Assembly (NCBI RefSeq): GCF_023229695.1
Contig: NZ_JALNYS010000005.1
Coordinates: 62,001 to 126,000, forward strand
Direction of reading: 5' to 3'
Source of the DNA: Sulfuricurvum sp.
GTDB taxonomy: Bacteria; Campylobacterota; Campylobacteria; Campylobacterales; Sulfurimonadaceae
Length of the DNA stretch: 64,000 bases
A program made the translations under genes and the position numbers. A model generated the notes under the pieces. It saw only the letters and a program-made list of their open reading frames with translations, searched no databases and was not told the origin of the DNA. Of the stretch, positions 1-8,285 are shown one piece after another (positions within the stretch are counted from its first letter, which is position 1; every line of letters begins with the position of its first letter).

Positions 1-21
1 CGCACCTTAAAAACCTCATAC

Positions 22-40
22 AAGCCCTAAAAAAGGGCTT
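22..40 (-). terminator. Hairpin downstream of the coupling-protein gene
   Basis: A near-perfect inverted repeat, AAGCCC-TAAAAAA-GGGCTT, lies immediately beyond the stop of the minus-strand coupling-protein gene. A T tract is not well developed after the stem on the minus strand, so it may be a processing or weak termination hairpin. Confidence 0.4.
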
Positions 41-41
41 C

Positions 42-1985
42 TTATGGATTTTGATTCATACTCGCTTTTAACTTCTCTTCAAGAGCTTTTTGATTTTTTT
101 GTTTAATCAATTGCTCTCTTATTTGTTCTTCGTCTGCTAAATTTGAATAGAAACGTCTCATTTTTAAAATCGTTTCATGGTCAAGGTCTGGAAGTTTTCG
201 AGGTATCAATCCTTCTGTTATCAGGTCGGGTTGTCTGTATGTAAAATTGATTTTTGCTACAGGATGCTCACCAACGATTAAGAAAGCTTCGAGAGGTTTT
301 AAAGTATTAAATTCTCCAGGAAGAACAATACGTTTTAATTTCTCTTCATCGGATTCTTGAAGTCTATCTTGACTTACATCCGTTGCAGCACTTGCTCCTT
401 GAGAGTGAGACTGTTTAATACGTCTTATCTCCATTTCGTTTAAGAATCTTGAGAGGAATTCTGCACCATCTGGTTCATTATATTGAAGCAATACTTTTGT
501 TGATAGATGCTGGAATAATTCTCTCATTCCCTCTTTTTTAACTAGCTTTTCTAACTGAGGAAGTGATTGTGTTGCTACTGTTACAGAGTATCCATAGGAA
601 CGAGATTCCCCCATAAAGTTTCCTAATTCTTCAATAATCTTTTTCCCTAAAGCATGATTTCCATCACTTCCTAGAGATTGAACTTCATCGAATAACATAA
701 AAATTCTTCTGTCGGAAGGTTGAGATAATGTTGTTCCGATTTTGAAAATTAAAAGAATTAGTTGGGAAAAATATGTTGTATATGCTCCTGCCATTTCTTT
801 TGTATTTACAATGAATAATCTTCTGTCTGGAAATTGGTCAATTGTATTGATAAACCATCTTACGCTGAAGTTTCCTTCGTCATAATAAAACTCTCTTCTA
901 CATAATCCTCTTATTGCTTTGTTGATAGAAGCCATAACTGAATTTCCTTGACTATCAAGCCCTCCAACTCCTAATGTAAGTGCATTTAAAACTCCCCCTT
1001 GTAATCCATATTTGATAACTGTTTTATCAACTGAAAGAACATTTCTTAGTTGTAATCCCTCTCCGTTGGCTTGAAGAAAGTCAATTAAAACTTTGTTGCT
1101 TGGGTTTTTCATTCCTGCAATTTTGATAAGAATTGCTTTCATTACTGCTTGAGCCTGGTCTATAAAGTGCGCTGATTTTGAGTCTGGGTCGGAGGGTACA
1201 ATTGCTTGAGCAAAGAAATCAACCATTGTTTCATCTATCTCTTCTCCTGGCTTTAAATCATCAAATATGTTCCATCTTAAAGAGTCTTTGTCTCTTGGGT
1301 CGAATAGAAAATCTTTACCTGAACCTCTTCGATATAAGAGTTGTGTAAAGTCTGGTTTTCGGTCGTAAACTATCATTGTGCAGTTCATATCTACAATCCC
1401 TTTTGAAGTTTTTACTGGTAATCCATTTACCATGTGATAACCTCCAAAAATCTCATTGAAAATGGCTTGTGTCTTGCCTGAACCGACTTTTCCTAAGAAG
1501 AGAAAATTTCTTGGAACTTCTTTTGAAGGAATAGGTATTTCTTGCTGTCCGAATATGAAAGTTGCTTCATCTCCTTTCTCTTTTATTGCTTTTTCAATAC
1601 GAGCTTTTAAGTCTTTTGCCTCAACTCTTTTTGTTCCTCTTTTATGAATAATTTCCTCATCTGCTGTATTGAAAAGCTTTCCGTATGCGTAATAGCTAAT
1701 AGCTAAAGATGGAAAAAAATATGTTACAAAAGCGGATAAATTATAAAGTAAAAAACCTTTTATTGAATCTCTCCATAGCGTTTCCTCAATTGGTGGCATA
1801 GTATCTGGCAGCATATTTTCAAAGTGAATAAAAGGGATTGGGATAATGTCTCTTGTTGTTAATATTCCCAGAAATAACGCTACAAAAAGTGAGAAAATGG
1901 ACGAGACTTTAACTCGTCTCATCACTTTAATAATGTTCTTTCTGTCAAACCTATTTGACTGTTCTTCGTCTGTCATTTCTTCCAT
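42..1985 (-). CDS. traD: TraD/VirD4-like type IV secretion coupling protein
   Basis: The 647-residue product looks like the ATPase that docks the relaxase-DNA complex to a type IV secretion channel at the inner membrane. It has two N-terminal membrane segments (about residues 28-45 and 74-100), a Walker A motif GKVGSGKT at 165-172 and a Walker B stretch (IFMLFDEVQ) with D433-E434. That order and spacing fit the TrwB/TraD family. It is the last gene of a minus-strand run with a membrane protein, the relaxase and its accessory protein, so coupling protein and relaxase appear co-transcribed. The traD symbol is inferred from the F-type TraG and TraN encoded on the same element. Confidence 0.85.
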   Translation of the reverse strand: MEEMTDEEQSNRFDRKNIIKVMRRVKVSSIFSLFVALFLGILTTRDIIPIPFIHFENMLPDTMPPIEETLWRDSIKGFLLYNLSAFVTYFFPSLAISYYAYGKLFNTADEEIIHKRGTKRVEAKDLKARIEKAIKEKGDEATFIFGQQEIPIPSKEVPRNFLFLGKVGSGKTQAIFNEIFGGYHMVNGLPVKTSKGIVDMNCTMIVYDRKPDFTQLLYRRGSGKDFLFDPRDKDSLRWNIFDDLKPGEEIDETMVDFFAQAIVPSDPDSKSAHFIDQAQAVMKAILIKIAGMKNPSNKVLIDFLQANGEGLQLRNVLSVDKTVIKYGLQGGVLNALTLGVGGLDSQGNSVMASINKAIRGLCRREFYYDEGNFSVRWFINTIDQFPDRRLFIVNTKEMAGAYTTYFSQLILLIFKIGTTLSQPSDRRIFMLFDEVQSLGSDGNHALGKKIIEELGNFMGESRSYGYSVTVATQSLPQLEKLVKKEGMRELFQHLSTKVLLQYNEPDGAEFLSRFLNEMEIRRIKQSHSQGASAATDVSQDRLQESDEEKLKRIVLPGEFNTLKPLEAFLIVGEHPVAKINFTYRQPDLITEGLIPRKLPDLDHETILKMRRFYSNLADEEQIREQLIKQKNQKALEEKLKASMNQNP

Positions 1986-1988
1986 TTT

Positions 1989-2624
1989 TTACTCCTTATC
2001 GAATGGAGTTTTATCCCCTTGTGGAACAAAACCTCTGGTATAATCAATTTCAAATTCGTCTGTATCTTCTTCAAAATCTTCCTCTTCCATTTCTTCAACT
2101 ATCTCTTTTTGCATGACTTGAGTTTTTAAAATGTCAATTCCATCAGCGAAGGTTTTCCCCTTTGGTTCTTCTTGAAGTTCTGGAGCTGAAGCTTTCACTT
2201 CTTCAACTTCTTCCCATTCGTATTCTTTGATTTCTCTTGCTATTTCAACTGCTGCAATTGCCGTTGCTGTTGTTGCTGTTGCTTTTACTGCAAAATTATC
2301 TAACTCATTTTTTGGAACAAAATTTTGAGGTTGTGGAACTGATTGTCTTTGAAAATAATTCTCTTCATCGGTTTGGAAAGTGCTTGTTTCATCGGTGGAA
2401 GTTTCTTTCTTTTTGAGTAATAGATTTACTAAAACACTTAGAAAAATTATTGTCAATATTAAACTCTCCGCTGCTAAAGCTTCTCTCGTAAAAAAATCTT
2501 TTGGATTCTCAAAAGTTGCAAAGAAAACTATTGAGCAAACGATTCCTAAACCTCCAAAAATTAAGAAATTATAATCATCGAAAAACGTGTTTGTTTTGTC
2601 TATCTTGTCTTTTATATATTTCAT
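1989..2624 (-). CDS. Two-TM membrane protein with acidic tail, conjugation operon
   Basis: I do not recognise this 211-residue protein. Two hydrophobic segments (about 19-38 and 52-69) form a hairpin, followed by a long hydrophilic region with an Ala/Thr-rich stretch near 115-130 and strongly acidic segments (EEMEEEDFEEDTDEFE) near the C-terminus. It lies 3 nt before the coupling-protein gene and 12 nt after the relaxase, so it probably works with them, perhaps as an inner-membrane partner of the coupling protein. That role is inference from position only. Confidence 0.7.
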   Translation of the reverse strand: MKYIKDKIDKTNTFFDDYNFLIFGGLGIVCSIVFFATFENPKDFFTREALAAESLILTIIFLSVLVNLLLKKKETSTDETSTFQTDEENYFQRQSVPQPQNFVPKNELDNFAVKATATTATAIAAVEIAREIKEYEWEEVEEVKASAPELQEEPKGKTFADGIDILKTQVMQKEIVEEMEEEDFEEDTDEFEIDYTRGFVPQGDKTPFDKE

Positions 2625-2636
2625 TTTATACTCCTT

Positions 2637-3620
2637 TTATAGTGATAAACCATCATTTGATTTTCTGCTTTGAACGGCTTCAATTGCTTTTGAAATATCA
2701 TCTTTTTCACTTGAAGTAGATTTAATTTCATTATGTTTATCGTCAAGCTTACCGTCCATAAGTTTGTCGATTTGTTGGTTGAGGGTTAAGCCTTTTTCGT
2801 GAGTTGACTCTTTTGTTTTTGCTATTTCTTTATTGATTTTAGTATTTAGATTTTTATTCAAATCGTGTCTTTGCTTATTGTCTAATGTTTCTTTGACTTG
2901 TCTTCCTGCGATTTGCTTAAAGTCTTTCATTTGGTCTTTTGTCATGTTGATAGAACGAGAAGAACCATAGGCTACAACGTGTGCGTGTATGTTTCCTCCA
3001 GTTTCTACTTTATCGGTATGAATAGCTATTTTATATTTAAAATCTGCTCCTGTTTTTTCTTTATATTCATCAACTGTTTTTATCACCATCTGAACCATTT
3101 CTTCTCTTGAAATGTTGTCTTGTTGTCCTGGGTCAATGACGATTCTTCGGAGTGCTGAAAAGTCTTCATTGTTATCCATTTCCTTTCTTAGTTCATACAG
3201 CTCTTCTTTTGATAATCTCTCTCCGTCTTCGTTATAAACATTACTTAAAGACTCGTCTTTTATGTCTTCTGCTCCATGATTATCCATATAATTTATTGAT
3301 GCTGAAGCGTGTTTTCCGACTGAAGCTTTTGTTGCTCTGTTCCCATCTTTTCCTTTTCGTCCTGCCATAGAAAAATTGGATTTGACAATTACAGTTTGTC
3401 CTTTAACGACAACACCTCCTTTGCCTCCTCCCATATTTTGAGCATTAGAAAAACCTCCTGAAGCTTTTCCTCCAGAAGAAGATTTAGAAGAAGAATGTAT
3501 ATGAGGAAGATGTGTTTCTTGGCTCTTAGTTTGAAGAGCTTTGATACCTGATTTTTTAGATTCAATATTTAATTTTGAATGACTTTCTTCTTGTTTTTTA
3601 AAAAAATTGTTCGGTTTCAT
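2637..3620 (-). CDS. MOB relaxase
   Basis: This 327-residue protein carries the signatures of a conjugative relaxase, which nicks oriT and stays linked to the 5' end. H201-x-D203 followed by N210-x-H212-x-H214 matches the metal-binding motif III (HxD...NxHxH). A tyrosine in INYMDNHG (Y111) lies where MOBP-like relaxases of the 'YI.RDG' type have theirs, so it is the candidate nucleophile. The first 90 residues are Ser/Gly/Lys-rich and look disordered; the C-terminus is short with no helicase or primase domain. The start overlaps the end of the upstream accessory gene by 4 nt. Subfamily (MOBP or a divergent relative) is not settled. Confidence 0.8.
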   Translation of the reverse strand: MKPNNFFKKQEESHSKLNIESKKSGIKALQTKSQETHLPHIHSSSKSSSGGKASGGFSNAQNMGGGKGGVVVKGQTVIVKSNFSMAGRKGKDGNRATKASVGKHASASINYMDNHGAEDIKDESLSNVYNEDGERLSKEELYELRKEMDNNEDFSALRRIVIDPGQQDNISREEMVQMVIKTVDEYKEKTGADFKYKIAIHTDKVETGGNIHAHVVAYGSSRSINMTKDQMKDFKQIAGRQVKETLDNKQRHDLNKNLNTKINKEIAKTKESTHEKGLTLNQQIDKLMDGKLDDKHNEIKSTSSEKDDISKAIEAVQSRKSNDGLSL

Positions 3621-4042
3621 TCAATCTCCTCACCTAAATTATCTTGTTTATATTTCAAGTCTTTCATAGCTTTTTGTATCCCAATTTTTTCAATCTCATA
3701 AATATTGTTTTCTTTGAGTTCTTCATTTTGAAAAGCTTTTACTCTTATAAAACCTAGTAGATTTATAGAATAGATTTTTCCCATAAATCGTGTCATATTT
3801 ATTAAAAGTCCAGCTATTCTATCTGTGTTTTGTCTGTTCTCTTTTCGTATTTCTTTAAGTTCATTTCGTATTGTTTTAGATAGATTTTCTGCTAATAAAA
3901 TATTGTCTAATCCTCTCATGATTAAGCTCTCAGCTGCATTCGAAAAGTTCTCTCCTGAAACACCAGCATATCCTTCAATCAACTCCATAGTTGATGGTGT
4001 AAGCCATACAGTTTTTCCAATTTTATTGTCTTTTTTTGCCAT
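3617..4042 (-). CDS. Relaxosome accessory protein, RHH-like (MobC-type)
   Basis: A 141-residue protein whose first 50 residues (VWLTPSTMELIEGYAG...) read like a ribbon-helix-helix DNA-binding domain, followed by a predicted coiled coil (about 55-80). Its stop overlaps the relaxase start (ATGA), a sign of translational coupling. Position directly between a candidate oriT and the relaxase is typical of MobC/NikA/TraY-type proteins that bind oriT and recruit the relaxase. The family assignment rests on context and fold impression, not on a recognised signature. Confidence 0.65.
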   Translation of the reverse strand: MAKKDNKIGKTVWLTPSTMELIEGYAGVSGENFSNAAESLIMRGLDNILLAENLSKTIRNELKEIRKENRQNTDRIAGLLINMTRFMGKIYSINLLGFIRVKAFQNEELKENNIYEIEKIGIQKAMKDLKYKQDNLGEEIE

Positions 4043-4082
4043 TATATTTTTTCCTTGTTTTGTGAATTTTGACCCAAAATTA

Positions 4083-4431
4083 TGGTATAATTAAGGTTCA
4101 TTTAAGAATTGTATCTATTACTATGATTTTTTTGTTTTTTTACAGAATAAGGCGTAGCGCAATTCGAAGAGAGTCCCTATAATAAGGGGTTTTAATAGCC
4201 TTTCGAGGTGCTATAAGCATCGAAAAGGGCTTAAATGAGGCGGTATCGCCTCGTAGAAAACGCCGTAGGTATCGGGACCCTCTGGGGTAAGCAAACCGTT
4301 TACGGGTCGCCTTTATCTGTGCATTAAAAAATAATCCAATCCCCAATAACCCCCTCTCTCCCTCTTCTTTTTTGTATATAAGACAATTTCATAGGAAGAA
4401 TGGAAGTGTTGGCTATCTAAATAAATTTCAC
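4083..4431. other. Candidate oriT: hairpin-rich, non-coding, GC-richer patch
   Basis: This intergenic stretch upstream of the mobilization genes is clearly less AT-rich than its surroundings. It holds several stem-loops: CCCT/AGGG (4175-4188), TTTCGA/TCGAAA with an inner TGCT/AGCA (4201-4225), the perfect GAGGCG-GTAT-CGCCTC (4237-4252) and GACCC/GGGTC (4276-4308). An open frame at 4140-4346 has no ribosome-binding site and no protein-like pattern. Position next to the accessory-relaxase pair suggests oriT. I cannot place the nick site. A structured RNA is the alternative. Confidence 0.5.
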
Positions 4432-4677
4432 TTACTCAAATATGCTTTGTACATTATTTTTTTTGAAAGAGATTTGTAAAAAAATCGCTAGGACACTAAA
4501 TGAAATCAGTGAAGTAAAAAATACAAAATCTGATTTCAAAAACTGAAAAAACATTGAGTGATTTTCTTCTCCACTTCCAAAAATAAATGGAAACATATTT
4601 TCTAAGAAAACTCTATGCTCTCCTGCAAGATAAACAAACATAGCCCAAGCTATCATGAACGGTAATAATTTTTTCAT
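4432..4677 (-). CDS. Small two-TM membrane protein
   Basis: Unrecognised 81-residue protein. I chose the ATG at 4677 because AAGGAG lies 7 nt upstream; an upstream in-frame start has no such site. Hydrophobic segments at roughly residues 3-20 and 48-70 suggest two membrane passes or a signal anchor plus one pass. It follows the 4689-5099 gene closely, so the two are probably co-transcribed. Confidence 0.6.
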   Translation of the reverse strand: MKKLLPFMIAWAMFVYLAGEHRVFLENMFPFIFGSGEENHSMFFQFLKSDFVFFTSLISFSVLAIFLQISFKKNNVQSIFE

Positions 4678-4688
4678 TTTCTTTCTCC

Positions 4689-5099
4689 TTAATTGTTGTT
4701 GTGGTTCCAAGAGTTGTTAAAAACAATTTCTTCCATGCTTCTATCAGCCTCACTCAATTCTTCTGTCTCAACTCTTTCAGTTTCCAAAACTTTTTCTTCT
4801 TCAATTTTCTCTAAACTTTGTTCAGGTTTTTTTTCAATAACAATTTTATTTTTTATTGCAATTAACACAATCGCTTTTGAAATAGTTTTGTCTTCCAATG
4901 AAGATTTTTTTTCAGAAAATTTATTTTTAATTTTTTGAATCTCTTCAGCTTCTTCTCTTGATAAAACTTCTAAATCTTTTTTGATTGAACTGTCTAAGTC
5001 TCCTAATTGTAATTCTAAAATTGAGTTGATAGCAAAAAGTTGTTTTGCTGTTCCTCCACCCAAAACTTTTTTTATAATGTTTGTTGTAATTTTTTTCAT
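4689..5099 (-). CDS. Hypothetical charged coiled-coil protein
   Basis: Unrecognised 136-residue protein rich in Lys and Glu. The start at 5099 is preceded by AAAGGA at a good distance; the longer frame lacks one. The middle (about 35-75) is likely coiled coil, a short hydrophobic stretch (ISKAIVLIAIKNKIVI) follows, and the tail is acidic. It is followed on the same strand by a small membrane-protein gene. Confidence 0.6.
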   Translation of the reverse strand: MKKITTNIIKKVLGGGTAKQLFAINSILELQLGDLDSSIKKDLEVLSREEAEEIQKIKNKFSEKKSSLEDKTISKAIVLIAIKNKIVIEKKPEQSLEKIEEEKVLETERVETEELSEADRSMEEIVFNNSWNHNNN

Positions 5100-5357
5100 A
5101 ATTTTTTTCCTTTTTGTTGAATTTGTTGAATGATGATAATTAAAATTTATTCTCATCAAAATGACTAAAATGTTTTAAACCTTTTGTTTAACTCTTTGAT
5201 TTATTTTCATAAGCATCCTCTTTAAATTTTAAAGACTTTTTTAGAAAAAAAATCTTTACAGAATGTTATAGCAACTCAAAAAAATTTTGAAGCGTTTTTT
5301 GAAAAAAGATGAAGGGAAAATTTATTTTGCAGGAAAGAAAAACTTAAAAAGTTTTGA

Positions 5358-5377
5358 GAGACTTTTAAAATAGTCTC
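5358..5377. terminator. Hairpin downstream of the 5389-5868 gene
   Basis: GAGACT and AGTCTC arms (5358-5363 and 5372-5377) lie just past the stop of the minus-strand gene 5389-5868. It belongs to a loose group of GGACT/AGTCC-cored hairpins found at gene ends across the element. Confidence 0.4.
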
Positions 5378-5388
5378 CTTGGTTTTAT

Positions 5389-5868
5389 TTATTCGAATTC
5401 GTAAAAGTTTTCATCTGAAAAATCTTCTTCGTCGATAAAAGTATATTTTGAATCAGAAGATATTTTTGTTGTGTCGTTTTCTATTGGTTCTCTTTCGTTT
5501 TTTGTTAAAAGTATTTCTTGTTCTCTTTTGTTTTTTGTTAAAAGTATTTTTAAGGCTTTTAATTTTTTATCGTCAAGATTTATTTGATAAAGTTCAATTG
5601 CTTTATCTAAAAAACTTTCAGAGTTTGGATAAGAATTTCTTAAAAAATTTTTATACTTTTTAATTTTGCTTAAGCTCAAATAATTTTTTGAGTTATCTGT
5701 TTCAGTTTTTAAAATTTTTATGAAAGAACTTGAAATATTCACTTCTTTGACAAGTGCTGCAAGTTTTAAAATTTCTATCTCAGTTTTGTGTCCATTGATT
5801 TTGAGTTGGTGAAAGCATATACTGGATTTGCTCGCTTTAAATTGATTTATTATGTCAATGACTCTCAT
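5389..5868 (-). CDS. Hypothetical protein with an internal 11-residue tandem repeat
   Basis: Unrecognised 159-residue protein. The start is supported by AAAGGAG 7 nt upstream, which overlaps the stop of the preceding 58-residue gene. An 11-residue unit beginning ILLTKN[KE]RE is present twice in tandem, encoded by near-identical 33-nt units at 5488-5520 and 5521-5553. The C-terminal 25 residues are acidic (FIDEEDFSDENFYEFE). It ends the transcription unit that begins with the pilin-like gene at 6482. Confidence 0.6.
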   Translation of the reverse strand: MRVIDIINQFKASKSSICFHQLKINGHKTEIEILKLAALVKEVNISSSFIKILKTETDNSKNYLSLSKIKKYKNFLRNSYPNSESFLDKAIELYQINLDDKKLKALKILLTKNKREQEILLTKNEREPIENDTTKISSDSKYTFIDEEDFSDENFYEFE

Positions 5869-5878
5869 GTATTCTCCT

Positions 5879-6055
5879 TTACGAATTAAGACCGTACAAG
5901 CCGTTTAAATAGCTTTGTATGTTATATAAATTTTCATCAGATAAAATTTCTTTCTCTTTTAAAATGTTTGACACTTGTGAATAATGTTGCTCTGTCTTTT
6001 TTTGTTGAGTTTGAATGTAGCCTTTTCGTGCGCTGGAGTAAATATTATTTTCCAT
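5879..6055 (-). CDS. 58-residue small protein after pilin gene
   Basis: A short gene starting MENNIYSSARKGYIQTQQ and ending NGLYGLNS, soluble and polar. AAGGAG lies 6 nt before its ATG, inside the end of the pilin-like gene, which it overlaps by 11 nt. Its stop overlaps the ribosome-binding site of the next gene. This tight coupling on both sides is the main evidence that it is real. Function unknown. Confidence 0.6.
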   Translation of the reverse strand: MENNIYSSARKGYIQTQQKKTEQHYSQVSNILKEKEILSDENLYNIQSYLNGLYGLNS

Positions 6056-6482
6056 AACAAACTCCTTTTCTTGTGATATTCATTTGACCGTCTGTATCAC
6101 ATTGGTCGAAATAAATGACTTCTCCATTAACTTCATCACCTGAGCAATCATCAGAGCCTTCTAAGCTATACTCTTTGTTATTATCGACTACTTCCATTTG
6201 AAAACCATACTCACCGTTTGAACATTCTGTTTGAGTTGAAACGGTGTATCCGTTTTTAGTATAAGTTTCATTTTTTAAATCGTTGATAGTTGCTATTTTT
6301 AAATTTCTTTCTGCAATTGCGAAAGCGTAGAACTCAGAATTTTTAGCTTTAACTTCAAAAGCTTTCTCTGTAATAGCTGTTCCGTTTTTAATTCCATATC
6401 CTGCTAGAATTCCAATTATTGCCGTAGCGAATAATAATTCAACTGTTGTAAAACCTTTGCTCATTTTAGTTTTTGTTTTCAT
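6045..6482 (-). CDS. Type IV pilin-like protein (minus-strand copy)
   Basis: A 145-residue prepilin: short basic leader, then the processing site KG|FTTVELL with Glu at mature position 5 and a hydrophobic helix. I chose the ATG at 6482 because AAAGGA precedes it. Residues after the helix end in a Cys-rich region (ECSNGEYGF...DDCSG...FDQC...GVCYGK) related to the C-terminal motif of the plus-strand pilin cluster at 9485-13844. It stands apart from that cluster, on the other strand, in an operon with small unknown genes. It needs a prepilin peptidase from elsewhere, as none is in the window. Confidence 0.8.
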   Translation of the reverse strand: MKTKTKMSKGFTTVELLFATAIIGILAGYGIKNGTAITEKAFEVKAKNSEFYAFAIAERNLKIATINDLKNETYTKNGYTVSTQTECSNGEYGFQMEVVDNNKEYSLEGSDDCSGDEVNGEVIYFDQCDTDGQMNITRKGVCYGK

Positions 6483-6569
6483 TGACTTTTTTCCTTTATT
6501 GTTGATTTGATTTTTTGATATATTGTTATAGTCTTGAGTTCTCAGATAATTCAAGATTGAAAAAGAATT

Positions 6570-6944
6570 TCAATCTATTTTTAAATTTATTGTTTCCAAT
6601 AAAAATTGGGCTTCTTTGAATAATGGTGTCAAACTTCTTTGAGTGTGTTTCGCTCCATTGATTTCAATATATTTTTTCTCAAAATACATTTTCTCTAAAT
6701 TGCAATCAAGAGAAAATCTTAAAACTATTTTTAATCCAATGTTCTCATAGTCTTTTTGAGTATTGAACATTGATTCTGTTTCTCTGATTCTTCTTTTTTC
6801 CAATGACTCATAGATTCCAAATTTGTATGAACCTTTGTATTTATCTGTATGTCTGAAAAACATTGATAAAAGATTTTTCAAATCTTCTAATTCTGCTTTG
6901 AACTCTGCTAAATTGTCTTTAATATTTTTTTGAATGTATTTCAT
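6570..6944 (-). CDS. Hypothetical protein
   Basis: Unrecognised 124-residue soluble protein, start preceded by AGGAG. The N-terminus (about 1-35) is likely helical and charged. It is the first gene of the minus-strand unit leading to the pilin-like gene, and its upstream region holds nested palindromes shared with the divergent RHH gene at 7154. Confidence 0.6.
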   Translation of the reverse strand: MKYIQKNIKDNLAEFKAELEDLKNLLSMFFRHTDKYKGSYKFGIYESLEKRRIRETESMFNTQKDYENIGLKIVLRFSLDCNLEKMYFEKKYIEINGAKHTQRSLTPLFKEAQFLLETINLKID

Positions 6945-6965
6945 AAAAAACTCCTATTTTTTAAT

Positions 6966-7012
6966 CTGATAAGTATTTTAATATAGTTTATTAAAATAAT
7001 GTTAATTATCAG
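6966..7012. promoter_or_regulatory. Nested palindromes in a divergent promoter region
   Basis: CTGATAA (6966-6972) and TTATCAG (7006-7012) form outer arms. TATTTTAAT (6974-6982) and ATTAAAATA (6990-6998) form inner arms. They lie directly upstream of the minus-strand gene 6570-6944 and between it and the RHH gene. This is the arrangement of a repressor operator, though the protein that binds is unknown. Confidence 0.45.
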
Positions 7013-7095
7013 AATAAGAAACATTTTCGAAAAAAATAAAGTTTTTATTTATTTTTCCATGAAGTGAGGAAAAAGATTTTTTATTTCCAAAAAAA

Positions 7096-7123
7096 AGATT
7101 ATCTTAATAATCTGTAATATAAT
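7096..7123 (+). promoter_or_regulatory. Promoter and operator of the small RHH gene
   Basis: A perfect 18-bp inverted repeat AGATTAT-CTTA-ATAATCT (7096-7113) lies just upstream of a TATAAT -10 box (7118-7123), about 30 nt before the ATG of the RHH protein. An operator between -35 and -10 of an RHH gene suggests autoregulation (inference). Confidence 0.5.
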
Positions 7124-7153
7124 CATCCAAAACAAAAAAGGAGAAAATAAAAA

Positions 7154-7339
7154 ATGAAAAAGTATGATGAAGAAATAACGGTAACAAGTATTTCGCTGGA
7201 ACAATCAGCAGTTGAAAGATTGGATAAAATAAATAAACAATTTGGTTTGAACAACAAATCTAAGGTTATTAACATTATGTTAAAAAATGCAGATGAAGAA
7301 TTTTTTGTAAAATGTTTTTTATCTCAAGCTAAATCTTAA
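7154..7339 (+). CDS. Small ribbon-helix-helix (CopG/Arc-like) regulator
   Basis: A 61-residue protein. EITVTSISLEQSAVERLDKI followed by NKSKVINIMLKNA reads as a beta strand and two helices of an RHH domain (residues about 7-50). AAGGAG precedes the ATG. Such proteins control plasmid copy number or transfer; this one sits between the transfer genes and the replication origin. Autoregulation is suggested by the palindrome in its promoter. Confidence 0.7.
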   Translation: MKKYDEEITVTSISLEQSAVERLDKINKQFGLNNKSKVINIMLKNADEEFFVKCFLSQAKS

Positions 7340-8088
7340 AAAATTTATAGAGTGTTTTTCGAAACTCTCTAATAAGTTTTCCTCTCCTTTTTAAAAAATC
7401 TCAAATATGACACTTTGGACTGAACCAGGACAAAAAAAATTTATTGTCCATAGTTGCTTTTCATAATTTCGATTTAAACGCCTCGAATCTTTTCAATGGA
7501 CAAATACTCATAAAATGAATAAAAACGTCCTACAATCGAAAATACGATATAAATTTCAACTATTAATAGCCTTTTCTACTCTCTGCGTATGTGTGATTTA
7601 TTTTTTTCCATATTTTTATTTTTTATTTCTCTTTCTGTAAAAATGTCATAGTTAGCTTTTATCGTCTTAAGATAGTTAAAAAAAAGGGTGTGAGTAATAA
7701 ACCATGATAAAGAAGCTTTCGCTTCTTGAGAGGTATTGAAGATTGAGTGATTAAGTGTAAGTCGTTTCAGGTTTGAAATTTATCTTGGATAAGTCAAGAA
7801 GAATGAAGAACGTCAGTTCTTCTTCATGGCGAAAAATATTCTCCAAGAGTTAAATACAAATCGTTCCTTGGAACGAACTCGAAAATATTAAAAAATATAT
7901 AAACCTGAAAACTCAAAAAAATAAAATATAAAAAAGATGAGCCTCAAAAATTGCAAAATTTTTGAAAAGACGGAAGCTATTAAAGCTATTATAATACTAG
8001 TATATATACTCTAGTAATTATAATATTATAATAAAGAAAGCTATTAGAGGTTCCGAAAACCTCGCTACCGACGAGTGTTCCAGCCACG

Positions 8089-8180
8089 ACCTATGACACT
8101 TTCCGCAAAACCTACCTATAATTTTTTCCTGTTTTGGAAAAGAACCTATGACACTTTCCACACGACCTATGACACTTTCC
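8089..8180 (+). repeat. Three 16-bp iterons of the replication origin
   Basis: ACCTATGACACTTTCC occurs exactly at 8089-8104, 8144-8159 and 8165-8180. The second and third are spaced 21 bp, two helical turns; the first is 55 bp before the second. They are 106-197 bp upstream of the Rep_3-type initiator gene and are its likely binding sites. Confidence 0.75.
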
Positions 8181-8210
8181 ACAAAAAAAACAGATGAAAA
8201 AAATCCTTAT

Positions 8211-8234
8211 ATGACAAAATAAGATTATTGTCAT
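8211..8234 (+). promoter_or_regulatory. Probable Rep operator (inverted iteron halves)
   Basis: ATGACA (8211-8216) and TGTCAT (8229-8234) are inverted copies of the iteron core, with the right arm extending to TGTCATAG, the reverse complement of CTATGACA. They sit about 50 nt before the rep start codon. In Rep_3 plasmids, dimers of the initiator bind such inverted repeats to repress their own gene, so the same is inferred here. Confidence 0.55.
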
Positions 8235-8285
8235 AGCTTGTGATATACTTTTAAAATATAAGAAATTATTAAGGAGATTTATAAA

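Larger units (their letters stand above)
7340..8285 (+). other. Replication origin region (non-coding, 946 bp)
   Basis: No convincing gene lies here. It holds stem-loops AAGAAGC/GCTTCTT (7710-7727) and GAAGAAC/GTTCTTC (7805-7822), and a 16-bp near-palindrome TCGTTCC-TT-GGAACGA (7861-7876). A nearly pure A/T block (about 7981-8036) looks like a DNA unwinding element. Further left are a degenerate iteron core TATGACACTTT (7407-7417) and an inverted half-core TGTCATAG (7644-7651). Three full iterons and the rep operator follow. This is the layout of an iteron-controlled theta origin upstream of its initiator gene. Confidence 0.65.

Noticed and set aside
4140..4346. Open frame of 68 codons on the minus strand in the oriT candidate
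   Set aside because: No ribosome-binding site, no protein-like pattern, and it is laid over four stem-loops.
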